Positions 54,327 to 62,865 of a DNA stretch of 64,000 bases are shown here, one piece after another (position 1 is the stretch's first letter; each line of letters opens with the position of its first letter). This DNA is from Brevibacillus sp. JNUCC-41 (GTDB taxonomy: Bacteria; Bacillota; Bacilli; Bacillales; DSM-1321), in NCBI RefSeq assembly GCF_014844095.1, contig NZ_CP062163.1:3815501-3879500 (forward strand), given 5' to 3'. Position numbers and translations under genes: made by a program. The notes beneath the pieces are model-generated. The model searched no databases, was not told the DNA's origin, and saw only the letters and a program-made list of their open reading frames with translations.

Positions 54327-54450
54327 TTTATAGGACCTCCTAGTTCATTGAAATTACTTGTTTCAAACTATTCAAATAAATAGCGGAAATACTCATTCAT
54401 TTTATTCGAAATGTTTTATCTTTCTTATATTTAGATTTAGTTAAAGAAAA

Positions 54451-54503
54451 AGGCATTGTCGTTAGAAGTCCCGTAAAGGAGACTCCTAACGACAATGCCT
54501 TTC
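54451..54503. terminator. Long perfect hairpin upstream of the FtsZ paralogue
   Basis: Arms AGGCATTGTCGTTAG and CTAACGACAATGCCT pair perfectly with a 20-base inner loop that itself contains AGTC/GACT. An A-run precedes and TTTC follows. It has no obvious upstream gene on the plus strand and could insulate the FtsZ paralogue promoter. Confidence 0.65.
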
Positions 54504-54912
54504 ATTGAACCCTTCCATTCTTTGCTAAAGGTGGGTGGGTTCGATATCCTAAAAAGGTAATCTTTGTTTTTATTCTAAGGTAATTCCTCTTTTATATCAA
54601 TATATATACATTATTACAAGCAAATACGTATCTATGAAGATGGCTCTGATACTTTCCGCTTAAATACATTTTCCTTTTCCATACTGACCACTTCCATTTT
54701 TAAGAGTACTAATATCAGTGTGTCCAAGATTTAGAGACTACCAGAGGAGAAAGAAGAAAAGCGGAACTTTGACAACTCTCTTCACCAGAACAAAATACCC
54801 TTTTATCTTCAATTCGAGATTGAATTTTCATAATTTTCAAATATGTTATTTCGTAAATAGTCAGAATATGCTAATATTTGTCTTGTTATATAGATATAAG
54901 GGGGAGAAAAGA

Positions 54913-56199
54913 TTGAAGAAAAAAGCATTAAAGTACATTCTCACTAGTGGTATTTTGGCTTCCACTCTTGTAGGAACCACAGCTTTTGCTGAGCCTGTCA
55001 CGACTCCAAATGGTCCTTGGGTACAGGATGGACAGAACCTTTCCTTATCAGGTCTGATGTCAAATGAGCAATTGGAAAGCAAATTAAAGCAGATCGAAAA
55101 GGCAGCAAAAGGGAAGATGGGGCTTGAGCAATTTGGAACATCCAACGATGGGTACCCACTATATGTAGCGAAATTTGGTGACAATGATCCAAAGAAGAAG
55201 AGGGTCCTTGTTTATACTCAAATTCACGGAAATGAGCCGCTCGGCACAGAAGCAATTGTTGAGTTAATGCAGCAGCTATCATCGGGCAGTAAAGAAGTAA
55301 ATGATATTTTGGATGAGGTGAGTGTTTGGTTTGTGCCACGTTTAAATCCTGATGGAACAGCGAACCAATACGAGGGCAAACCATTTCCAACCAGGTATTC
55401 TCATCAAACATGGAATCCAAAAGAATTAGGCCTTCCAGCTGATACAAAAGCACCTTGGTATTACAATGCAGAAGGAAGCGAGAGAGCCCAAAACAATGAT
55501 GGAAGCGTGGTTTACGGGATCCCTGGTTTCGACTTAAATCGTGATTTCCATCCGAATTATGATTTTGACATAATGGAAGAGATTAAAAAGGATCCACAGA
55601 AAGTGGCAGAAGTGTTAAACAATAGTGCCACAAATAATGGAGCAAACGCATCACTTGTCTTTTCACCGGAAACACGTGCACTTACAGAATTGACCCAAGA
55701 ACTAAATCCTGATGTTGCCATTGACATTCATCACCGAGGCTTTAACCGCTTGTCAGAAGAGGACAGCCGTTCAGTTTCCATCCAGCTGCTTGCCCAATTT
55801 ACAACCAAGCCTTATATAGACCCGTTCAGCGGGAAGAACTATGTGTTAGACGAGGATGTCCTTACCTTGAGCAAAAAAGTCAATGCCGTCGCTTATGAGT
55901 CGTTGCAGCTCGGAAACTCCTCTTTCGGCGCGATTCAAAAATATCCGACCGTGAACTACCCAGGCTCTGGGCTTGGGTCCATCCAGTTAAATGGCACAGC
56001 CACGATGTTAATTGAAATAAAGGGACAAACCCAAACGCTCGGTCAGAAGCAAAACGGAATGCTTAAAAAAACAGCAAAGGTTCCAGTCATAGCGGTTCTT
56101 AACGGATTAGCAGACGGTTCCCTTGAAAACGCCGATCCTGCTGTTTATGATGCCATCCCAAGCACTGCCCTAGGAGTAAGCCCTGGGAATAAACATTAA
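54913..56199 (+). CDS. Secreted M14-family zinc carboxypeptidase
   Basis: A 428-residue secreted peptidase. The signal peptide ends at TTAFA-EP (about residue 27). Zinc ligands are His105 and Glu108 in QIHGNEPLGTE and His273 in IDIHHRG; the catalytic Glu is E368 in MLIEIKGQ. The loop GFDLNRDFHP carries the substrate-binding Asn-Arg pair. TTG 54913 follows GGGGGAG; longer in-frame starts would place this site inside and bury the signal peptide. A peptidoglycan- or peptide-trimming role outside the cell is likely. Confidence 0.87.
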   Translation: MKKKALKYILTSGILASTLVGTTAFAEPVTTPNGPWVQDGQNLSLSGLMSNEQLESKLKQIEKAAKGKMGLEQFGTSNDGYPLYVAKFGDNDPKKKRVLVYTQIHGNEPLGTEAIVELMQQLSSGSKEVNDILDEVSVWFVPRLNPDGTANQYEGKPFPTRYSHQTWNPKELGLPADTKAPWYYNAEGSERAQNNDGSVVYGIPGFDLNRDFHPNYDFDIMEEIKKDPQKVAEVLNNSATNNGANASLVFSPETRALTELTQELNPDVAIDIHHRGFNRLSEEDSRSVSIQLLAQFTTKPYIDPFSGKNYVLDEDVLTLSKKVNAVAYESLQLGNSSFGAIQKYPTVNYPGSGLGSIQLNGTATMLIEIKGQTQTLGQKQNGMLKKTAKVPVIAVLNGLADGSLENADPAVYDAIPSTALGVSPGNKH

Positions 56200-56245
56200 T
56201 TTTATCGGTTGTTGTGAAGCAGTTGATTTTTAAAGGAAGTACCAT

Positions 56246-56284
56246 AATAGGAGAGTTATCCATAGTGATTAACTCTCCTATTTG
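56246..56284 (+). terminator. Terminator of the M14 carboxypeptidase gene
   Basis: Arms AATAGGAGAGTTA and TAACTCTCCTATT pair perfectly, followed by TGTTGTTTT. Confidence 0.75.
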
Positions 56285-56699
56285 TTGTTTTAAATAGATT
56301 GTAGGGCTCTAGAGATTTGGGGGATACAGAGGCTCATTAAATTTTTGTTACATCTAAAATTCTATTAATTGTGGTATTGAGTCGGTGCCTGTCACGCCTT
56401 GGATATGCATTTGAAAAAAGAAGTGGAGAAGATTTATGCCGATTCCATGTCCATCGAGATCACCTGCCAAAATAAGGATATTTGTTTCATTTTCATTTTT
56501 AAAAGTTTCCTGCTTGTTTTTGAGGGGGCATGAAAATTTCTACTATATTGGTTTTTGTGTGTACCTCTTCTTCTCTAATTCAAGGCTACCTAAATCTATT
56601 ATTTTCATAATATGGATTAATGATGTGCTCCGCACCACTGTCATCGATTTGACCGTCATTAAAAAACAATTTTTTCTTCCGTATCAAAGGTGTTTTAGG
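56285..56699. other. Gene debris, no intact gene
   Basis: The minus strand holds short protein-like pieces in several frames, for example ENETNILILAGDLDGHGIGI near 56440-56500, and NDGQIDDSGAEHII near 56640. None has a start or a recognised family. A plus-strand open frame over this region is rich in Phe and Ile and looks like an antisense artefact. Confidence 0.3.
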
Positions 56700-56890
56700 G
56701 TCCAATTCCAAGCAGTCCATTTTTTAAATTGAAGGACCTCTTGTATATTTTCTTCTATAAAGTTTGCAACAAGGGTAGGCATAACAATTCCAAGGTTAAC
56801 ATAGCTCCCTGATTGAATTTCTTATTCCGCTCTTTTTGATAATTTCTCCTTCTCCCTAATGTCTAGCTCTTTATCTACATGGATACTCAT
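56700..56890 (-). pseudogene. 3-oxoacid CoA-transferase subunit B (ScoB-like), N-terminal remnant
   Basis: From ATG 56890 the frame reads DKELDIREKEKLSKRAE, a stop in place of a codon, then EIQSGSYVNLGIVMPTLVAN and FIEENIQEVLQF before a shift. VNLGIGMPTLV and the following V.LQ.ENG are hallmarks of ScoB/AtoA. The catalytic Glu region has decayed (KKWTAWNW). Only about 60 residues remain. Confidence 0.65.
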
Positions 56891-57088
56891 CTAATCACCC
56901 AATTAATTGAGTTGTGCTTCTTTCAATTCGATTTTCTTTTTTCCTTTTTCCTTGAATTACTCGTTGTACATAAATCCCAGATGAGTGGACATGTCCAGGG
57001 GCAACTTGGATTATAATCTTGAGTTGGGGAATTTAGCTTACAGAAGAGTCGAAGGACTAAGTATGTAATTAAATGAGCGTTTAAAAAA

Positions 57089-57138
57089 CCTCATTTAGAA
57101 GCGTACACTAAAAGCGTACCATAAGTAATATAATGAGG
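57089..57138. repeat. Short dispersed hairpin element, third copy
   Basis: CCTCATTTAGAAGCGTACAC, then GCGTACCATAAGTAA and AATGAGG; the outer CCTCATT and AATGAGG arms pair, and inner GCGTAC repeats occur twice. It is similar to 9271-9320 and 6250-6276. The remaining 56891-57296 stretch shows no other feature. Confidence 0.5.
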
Positions 57139-57296
57139 CTTTTACGCATATAAAGAAAAAACGCTATCCAGATTCTTTAATTAAAATTCATAGCATAAAC
57201 AATCAATGATCTCTTAATAGTCCATACCGCAAATCCTTACTCCGCTTGTGCTTTTATTGTGAGAATTAAGAAAAAGATAGGTAGAAGGTGACAAAC

Positions 57297-57890
57297 ATGG
57301 AAGCAATCGTCCTAGCTGCTGGATATTCCAGCCGAGCGAATGCATTTAAAATGACTTTGCCGATGGGGCAAATGAGCGTGTTGGAGCAAACGATTTCTAA
57401 ATTTGAAGGATTATGCAGCAGGGTCATTGTCGTAGCTGGGTTTCAAGCGGAAATCATCCAAGAGGAAATTGCCAAAATCATCAGTAAAAATGCCTATTCA
57501 TTTCAGATCAAGTTTGTTTATAATGAAAACTTTAACCAGGGAATGTTTCATTCAATTCAAAAGGGCTGCAACGAAGTAAATGCCCCAACCTTCTTTATAA
57601 CACCTGGAGATTGTCCGCTTGTTAAAAAAGAGACTGTTCAGCTACTAGCAAAACACAAAGGAAACGTGGTTATTCCCAGCTTTGACTATAAAGGTGGCCA
57701 CCCCATTAAATTATCAAGCGAAGTGAAACAGAAAATTCTCGAAACCAATCCAGATAGTAACTTGCGTGTCGTCCTTGGTGGTTACGAAAAGCAATACTTG
57801 AATGTAGAAGATGTGGGAGTATTAATGGATGTTGATACACCGGAGGATTACCAAAAAGCCATGATTATGATAAGCGAAGTAAAAATATAA
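57297..57890 (+). CDS. pucB: Molybdenum-cofactor cytidylyltransferase-like protein (PucB/MocA type)
   Basis: A 197-residue nucleotidyltransferase of the MobA/MocA fold: AIVLAAGYSSRANAFKMTLP is the nucleotide-binding loop (with the LAAG.S.R.G..K pattern but A-N-A in place of R-M-G), TPGDCPLV the metal-binding acid, GHPIKLS a later loop, VDTPEDY the end. In B. subtilis PucB helps make active xanthine dehydrogenase, probably by forming the molybdopterin cytosine dinucleotide. ATG 57297 follows AGAAGGTG. It leads the xanthine dehydrogenase genes, 128 bp upstream. Confidence 0.82.
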   Translation: MEAIVLAAGYSSRANAFKMTLPMGQMSVLEQTISKFEGLCSRVIVVAGFQAEIIQEEIAKIISKNAYSFQIKFVYNENFNQGMFHSIQKGCNEVNAPTFFITPGDCPLVKKETVQLLAKHKGNVVIPSFDYKGGHPIKLSSEVKQKILETNPDSNLRVVLGGYEKQYLNVEDVGVLMDVDTPEDYQKAMIMISEVKI

Positions 57891-58018
57891 TTAAAAACTA
57901 GAAAAATCTTGAATAGAAATGAATCATAAAAGATCATTCTCATTGATAAAATCATAGGAAGAGGTTTCTATTCAAGAATATGTCCCAATAAAAAATTGAG
58001 TCGAAGGGTGTTGTTGCA

Positions 58019-60178
58019 ATGAATCTCAAAGACATAAGCACCTCAGTGCCCAAAAAGGACCATAAAGGTAAAGTATCGGGCCAGTTGCCCTATATTAGTG
58101 ACGTGAAATTGGAAAATATGGTTTACGGTGTTTTGTATCGATCGCCAATTGCTTATGGAAAAGTCATATCCATTCAATTACCTAACCTTCCGGAAGGGTA
58201 TGAAGCTGTTGGAGCAGAGCATATCCCCGGACCGAATTATGTCAAAATTATCAAAGAAGATCAGCCCATTTTTGCCAATGAGTGGGTCAATTATATTGGT
58301 GAGCCGATTCTCATGCTCACGGGCAAAGACCTGGATATCCTGTACAGTTTGTTAAATGAAGTGGAGATTGAATTTGAAGAACATCAGGCTATCTATACAT
58401 TGGACGAAGCGATCAAGCAAAAATCGGTATCCTTAGTTTTGGCAAGCTATGAATTTGGGGAAAGCTTAGAGAACATTTCAGCTATCGAGCAGGGAGCCCA
58501 TCAAATCATCGAAGAAGAATATGATACGGGTTATCAGGAGCATGTCTATCTTGAGCCGCAAGGAATGCTCGCCGTTTATAAGGATGATGAAATTGTCGTC
58601 CAGGGATCGATGCAATGTCTTTATTATATAAAAAATGCTTTGCTAAGCGCATTAGCCTGTGGTGACGATGAAGTTAGAGTTGTTCAAAGTCCTACCGGCG
58701 GAGGTTTTGGCGGCAAAGAAGATTATCCTTCGATGATGGCTTGTCACGTAGCCGTTGCCGCAAGAGCAGTCAAAAAATCGGTAATGCTCGTGTTCGACCG
58801 TTCTGAGGATATGCTGGTTACGACGAAAAGACATCCGGCCAAACTTAAATATCGAACGGCCCTTGATAAGGAAGGAAATATTTTGAGCATGTGTGTTGAC
58901 ATCTTTCTCGATGGAGGGGCAAATGTGGGATTGAGCTCTGTCGTACTGCAGCGCGCATTAATAAACGGTGCCGGTGTTTATAAAATTCCGCATTTTCATG
59001 CAAAAGGCTATGTCTTAAAAACCAATACCGTTCCGAACGGCGCCTTCAGAGGCTTTGGTGCTCCACAAAGCTTTGCCGGAATCGAAAGTCATATTGGACA
59101 TCTTAGTAAACTGGCAAAAATCGACCCGCTTGAATATAAACGAAAATACCTCGTCAAACAAGGAGACCCCACCATCACCAAAGGTAAATTCCGCGACCCG
59201 ATATTAGTGGAAGAAATGATTGAGGACGTACTTAACGTGTCAGAATACAAAAAGAAAAAAGAAGACTTTCAGCGCTTAAATCAACAAAATCAGCGCTATA
59301 AAAAAGGCATAGGAACTTCGTTGTTCCTCCACGGCTGTGGATTTACAGGCAGTGGCGAAAGAGATCATATTAAAGCAACGGTGAAGCTGGTTAAATCAAA
59401 GGACGACCAGGTATCACTAAAAATCTCAAACTCTGATATGGGACAAGGTATTTTGACGACGTTGTGTAAAATTGTCGCCAAAGAACTTAACCTCCCGTTC
59501 GAAGATATTTTGTACCCTTATCCCGACACAAAACAGGTTCCCGACTCGGGTCCGACCGTAGCTTCCAGGACTACGATGATTGTCGGAAAATTGCTTGAAC
59601 GAGCCGCAAAAAAACTTAAGGATCATTGGCAAACAGGGGTGGAACAGGAAGTAGTTGAGCACTATGTTCACCGTGAAATGATTCCTTGGGACGAGAAAAC
59701 CTTCACTGGAGATGCCTACCCGGCTTATTCATGGGGCGTTAATATCGTTGAAGTAGAAGTTGATACGTTAACAGGAAATATAAAGTTAGAAAAAGTATAC
59801 GGCAATTATGAAGTTGGGAAGGTCATCGATGAACGGATTATGAAAGGCCAAATTGACGGTGGTTTGGCTCAAGGGCTAGCATACGGTTATCTAGAAAAGA
59901 TGACGTCAAAGCAAGGTAGAATCCAACAAAAAAGCATATCGGATTATGGACCGCCGACTTCAATGGATGTTGTTTCAATTGAAAGCAAGGTCTTTAATAA
60001 CCCCTATGCTGATGGTCCATACGGGGCGAAGGGCGCAGGTGAATTGACTTTAATCGGAGGCGCACCAGCAGTCCAATCTGCGATAGAGGATGCCCTGCAA
60101 ACTTCTTTTCAGCAAATTCCGATTACACCGGAAGTCATTATTGAAAGTCTTTGGATGAAAGAAGGTGAAGAGGGTTGA
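58019..60178 (+). CDS. pucD: Xanthine dehydrogenase molybdopterin-binding subunit (PucD-like)
   Basis: A 719-residue molybdopterin subunit of the xanthine oxidase family. Typical strings are VQSPTGGGFGGKEDYPSMMA, NGAFRGFGAPQ, DMGQGILTTL and, at the active site, PYGAKGAGELTLIGG with the catalytic Glu675. It works with the iron-sulfur subunit (overlapping by four bases) and the FAD subunit downstream to oxidise a purine such as hypoxanthine or xanthine. The substrate is inferred from the puc-like set; other N-heterocycles are possible. The ATG is preceded by GGGTGTTG. Confidence 0.87.
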   Translation: MNLKDISTSVPKKDHKGKVSGQLPYISDVKLENMVYGVLYRSPIAYGKVISIQLPNLPEGYEAVGAEHIPGPNYVKIIKEDQPIFANEWVNYIGEPILMLTGKDLDILYSLLNEVEIEFEEHQAIYTLDEAIKQKSVSLVLASYEFGESLENISAIEQGAHQIIEEEYDTGYQEHVYLEPQGMLAVYKDDEIVVQGSMQCLYYIKNALLSALACGDDEVRVVQSPTGGGFGGKEDYPSMMACHVAVAARAVKKSVMLVFDRSEDMLVTTKRHPAKLKYRTALDKEGNILSMCVDIFLDGGANVGLSSVVLQRALINGAGVYKIPHFHAKGYVLKTNTVPNGAFRGFGAPQSFAGIESHIGHLSKLAKIDPLEYKRKYLVKQGDPTITKGKFRDPILVEEMIEDVLNVSEYKKKKEDFQRLNQQNQRYKKGIGTSLFLHGCGFTGSGERDHIKATVKLVKSKDDQVSLKISNSDMGQGILTTLCKIVAKELNLPFEDILYPYPDTKQVPDSGPTVASRTTMIVGKLLERAAKKLKDHWQTGVEQEVVEHYVHREMIPWDEKTFTGDAYPAYSWGVNIVEVEVDTLTGNIKLEKVYGNYEVGKVIDERIMKGQIDGGLAQGLAYGYLEKMTSKQGRIQQKSISDYGPPTSMDVVSIESKVFNNPYADGPYGAKGAGELTLIGGAPAVQSAIEDALQTSFQQIPITPEVIIESLWMKEGEEG

Positions 60179-60642
60179 TTAAATTCACACTAAATGGAAG
60201 AACGGTAGAAACTGACGCCCCTGCTACAGCAAGATTACTAGATTTATTAAGAGATGAGTTTGATTTAATCGGAACAAAGGAAGGCTGTGGTGAAGGGGAG
60301 TGCGGAGCCTGCAGTGTTTTTGTGAATAACCTTCTGCAAAACAGCTGCCTTATTCCAATTGGGTCGATTGCTGGTGCCGATATTCATACGATCGAAGGCA
60401 TCACTGAAACGGAACAATTTAAAATTTTAGATGAGAGCTATTCCATCGCCGGGGGAGTGCAATGCGGGTATTGCATTCCAGGGATGATTATGGCCAGTGC
60501 AGCTTTGTTATCTAAAAATCCTCATCCTTCAGAGGCTGAAATTCGTGAAGGCATCTCCGGAAATCTGTGCCGATGTACGGGCTACAATATGATTGTTGAG
60601 GGAATTAACCTAGCAGCTAAAAAAGGTGATGGCTTATGGTAG
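60175..60642 (+). CDS. pucE: Xanthine dehydrogenase 2Fe-2S subunit (PucE-like)
   Basis: A 155-residue subunit with two [2Fe-2S] clusters. Cys38, Cys43, Cys46 and Cys58 hold the plant-ferredoxin-like cluster (GCGEGECGACSVF); Cys97, Cys100, Cys132 and Cys134 hold the second (QCGYCIPGM, NLCRCTGY). TTG 60175 overlaps the end of the molybdopterin subunit gene by four bases, and AAGGTGAAGAGGG serves as ribosome site. It passes electrons from the molybdenum centre to FAD. Confidence 0.92.
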   Translation: MIKFTLNGRTVETDAPATARLLDLLRDEFDLIGTKEGCGEGECGACSVFVNNLLQNSCLIPIGSIAGADIHTIEGITETEQFKILDESYSIAGGVQCGYCIPGMIMASAALLSKNPHPSEAEIREGISGNLCRCTGYNMIVEGINLAAKKGDGLW

Positions 60643-61502
60643 AGAAAATAACAGCGAATCGCTTCGAGAGTTTAGACGAAACGTTGAGCCAATTGAATAG
60701 AGAAGATTGTTCAATCATAGCCGGGGGCACCGATGTTATGGTCCTTCACAAAAGTAGAAGGGGAGTACCTCCGAAAATCCCTAAACCGATTGTTTTTATT
60801 AATCATCTTTCCGAATTAAAGCAGGTGTATCAACATCATAAGGATCTCCACATCGGGGCCTGCTGTACCTATAGTGAATTACTTGAAAATCCTTTGATTC
60901 CTTTTGCTTTAAAGAATGCAATTAAAACAATTGCTGCCCCGGCAATTAGAAACCGGGGAACATTAGGCGGTAATATTTGCAACGCCTCTCCTGCCGGTGA
61001 CATGCTTCCTTTATTATATGTATACAATGCAAAGCTTCTGTTGCGCTCTGTAAATGGTGATCGCATGGTTGCGATTAGCGATTTTATTCAAGGTCCACGA
61101 CGGGTTGAACGCTTTCACAATGAAATAGTAACGGAGATTATCCTGCCGTACGTATTAGAAGATTCACATGTCGTTTTCGAGAAAGTCGGCAACCGCAACG
61201 CAGATGCCATTGCGAAGGTATCGTTTGCGGGTTTCGTCCGGATAAGCAAAGATCGAATCGATGACATTCGATTTGCCTTCGGGGCGGTCGGACCTACGAT
61301 GGTTCGTTCCATTGATATTGAGAAGAAGCTAGTTGGAAAAACGATTCCATTGGCCGAAGCAGACATCGCTGCGATTGTGGCAGCCTTCGATAAGATCATT
61401 AGACCAATCGACGATCAACGCTCCACTGCGGCTTACAGAAAAACCGTTGCGTTACATCTTTTACGTTATTTTCTTAGCATGAAGCAATATCAACCGAATT
61501 AA
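60636..61502 (+). CDS. pucC: Xanthine dehydrogenase FAD-binding subunit (PucC-like)
   Basis: A 288-residue FAD subunit. The FAD loops are IIAGGTDVMVLHKS and TIAAPAIRNRGTLGGNICNA, followed by SPAGDMLPLL, as in the CoxM/PucC family. It overlaps the iron-sulfur subunit gene by seven bases. It transfers electrons to NAD+ or another acceptor. The order here (pucD, pucE, pucC, pucA) differs from the B. subtilis pucABCDE order. Confidence 0.9.
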   Translation: MVEKITANRFESLDETLSQLNREDCSIIAGGTDVMVLHKSRRGVPPKIPKPIVFINHLSELKQVYQHHKDLHIGACCTYSELLENPLIPFALKNAIKTIAAPAIRNRGTLGGNICNASPAGDMLPLLYVYNAKLLLRSVNGDRMVAISDFIQGPRRVERFHNEIVTEIILPYVLEDSHVVFEKVGNRNADAIAKVSFAGFVRISKDRIDDIRFAFGAVGPTMVRSIDIEKKLVGKTIPLAEADIAAIVAAFDKIIRPIDDQRSTAAYRKTVALHLLRYFLSMKQYQPN

Positions 61503-61528
61503 TGTTTAAAAATAGGGGGGAGCTTTTC

Positions 61529-62323
61529 ATGCTGCTGATGGAAAAAGTGTCCATGCTGACGTGTCAAAACGAAACCTTTGCTTTAGCCATGATTATTGAA
61601 TCAAAGGGCTCGACTCCCAGGCATGTTGGAAAAATGATTGTCTACCGTGATGGTACCATTGAAGGGACTGTCGGTGGGGGCTTGGCTGAACACTATGTGA
61701 TCGAAGACAGTGTAAAGGCGATCCAAAATGGCCAATCGAAAATCGTTGAATATAAATTGAATAAACATGCAAAAGACGGAATTCAGATGAATTGTGGCGG
61801 CACGTTACGGGTCTTTATTGAAGTCTATACAAGCAGGCCTGAACTCATTCTGGCTGGGGCCGGTCATTTAGGCCATGCGTTGGCAAAGCTCGCAGATTTT
61901 CTCGAATATCCTTATTGCATTGTCGATGATCGCGTTGATTATTGTACGAAGGAACGCTTTCCTAATGCGACAAACCTTTTTGTGAACGAGGATATTGGAA
62001 AGGCTTTGCTCGCAGCCAATCTAAATGAAAAGTCATATGTGGTAATTGTTACAAAAGATTGTGATGATACTGTATTAAAAACGGCACTGCAATTTCCGAT
62101 TGCATATGCTGGGATGGTAGCCAGTAAACGCAAGGTCATAAGCATATTTGAAAAGTTAAAAAGTGAAGGGGTCACGCAAGAACAGTTGGAGCAGGTCCAT
62201 TCTCCAATCGGATTGGAAATTGGCTCGGAAACATCAGAAGAAATTGCCATCAGTATTATCGGACAAATCATCAAAGTAAGCAAGGAAAAAAAGCCTGTAA
62301 AAGTGAAACAATTAAATAGATAA
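61529..62323 (+). CDS. pucA: XdhC-family molybdenum-cofactor insertion protein (PucA-like)
   Basis: A 264-residue XdhC/CoxI protein: ALAMIIESKGSTPRHVGKMI and GTVGGGLAEHYVIEDS at the N-terminus, MNCGGTLRVFIE with the family Cys, and a C-terminal Rossmann half (LILAGAGHLGHALAKLADFL, AYAGMVASKRKV). Such proteins sulfurate and insert the cofactor into xanthine dehydrogenase. ATG 61529 follows GGGGGGAG at six bases; an in-frame ATG at 61502 would enclose that site. Last gene of the operon. Confidence 0.85.
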   Translation: MLLMEKVSMLTCQNETFALAMIIESKGSTPRHVGKMIVYRDGTIEGTVGGGLAEHYVIEDSVKAIQNGQSKIVEYKLNKHAKDGIQMNCGGTLRVFIEVYTSRPELILAGAGHLGHALAKLADFLEYPYCIVDDRVDYCTKERFPNATNLFVNEDIGKALLAANLNEKSYVVIVTKDCDDTVLKTALQFPIAYAGMVASKRKVISIFEKLKSEGVTQEQLEQVHSPIGLEIGSETSEEIAISIIGQIIKVSKEKKPVKVKQLNR

Positions 62324-62380
62324 GTAGAAAGGTATAACACCTGAGGCAGATAAAGCTAAAATCAAAATGTCTAATAGACA

Positions 62381-62436
62381 ATGGGGTCAGTCCCCGCTGT
62401 ATTAAAGTATTAACTCAGTGGGACTGACCTTTTTTC
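62381..62436 (+). terminator. Terminator of the xanthine dehydrogenase operon
   Basis: GGGGTCAGTCCC and GGGACTGACCTTTTTT form a strong stem around a loop of about 25 bases, with a T-run, 60 bp after pucA. Confidence 0.75.
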
Positions 62437-62865
62437 TTAGATAAAAGCTAGAAGCTGGCTCTTGCTCTTCAGAGTGGGCTTTTTGTCGTTTTAATTAATT
62501 CATTAATATGGTAGGAATATTTTACTTTATATGCTACTACTATCATACTATACACAAAGGAAAATTTCGGGAGGGATTTTGTATGGGGATATTAGATGGA
62601 CTTATGGGAAACGGATTCTGGTGCAAAGATTACATCCATGGGAAAGAGGCATATAGATTCCTATAGAATCAGCTCTTATGCATCCAAATAGTGATGAATG
62701 AACTTCACTTGATTTTGGACAGACTTGTTCTGTAAAGTAAGCTGTCCTTTTTTAGTGATATGCATCGCTCTACAGATGAGAGTACATAATTAAGTTGAAA
62801 TGATAGCTGATAGGTAATGCAAGTATCCAAAAGCTAATTTAACCTGAAGAAAAGAAGTGAAAAAA
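62437..62865. other. Intergenic region with one gene scrap
   Basis: Apart from the broken small frame at 62583-62699 there is only AT-rich sequence and a weak hairpin near 62450-62480 (GGCTCTTGCTCTTCAGAGTG). No RNA gene was recognised. Confidence 0.35.
62583..62699 (+). pseudogene. PH-domain (YvbH/YozO-like) protein, N-terminal scrap
   Basis: Behind GGGAGG, ATG 62583 begins MGILDGLMGNGFW, the typical start of Bacillus bacterial-PH-domain proteins (usually MGxLDGLMGNAS). After a shift AKITSMGKRHIDSYRISSYA is readable before a stop. The rest of the about 125-residue domain is missing. Confidence 0.5.

Noticed and set aside
53527..54333. Plus-strand genes antisense to the FtsZ paralogue
   Set aside because: They are Ser/Pro/Ile-rich shadow frames of a well-conserved GTPase gene and have no start signals.
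54718..54912. Longer M14 carboxypeptidase starting at 54718
   Set aside because: It would put a ribosome site and a standard signal peptide in the middle of an unlikely Phe/Asn-rich N-terminus.
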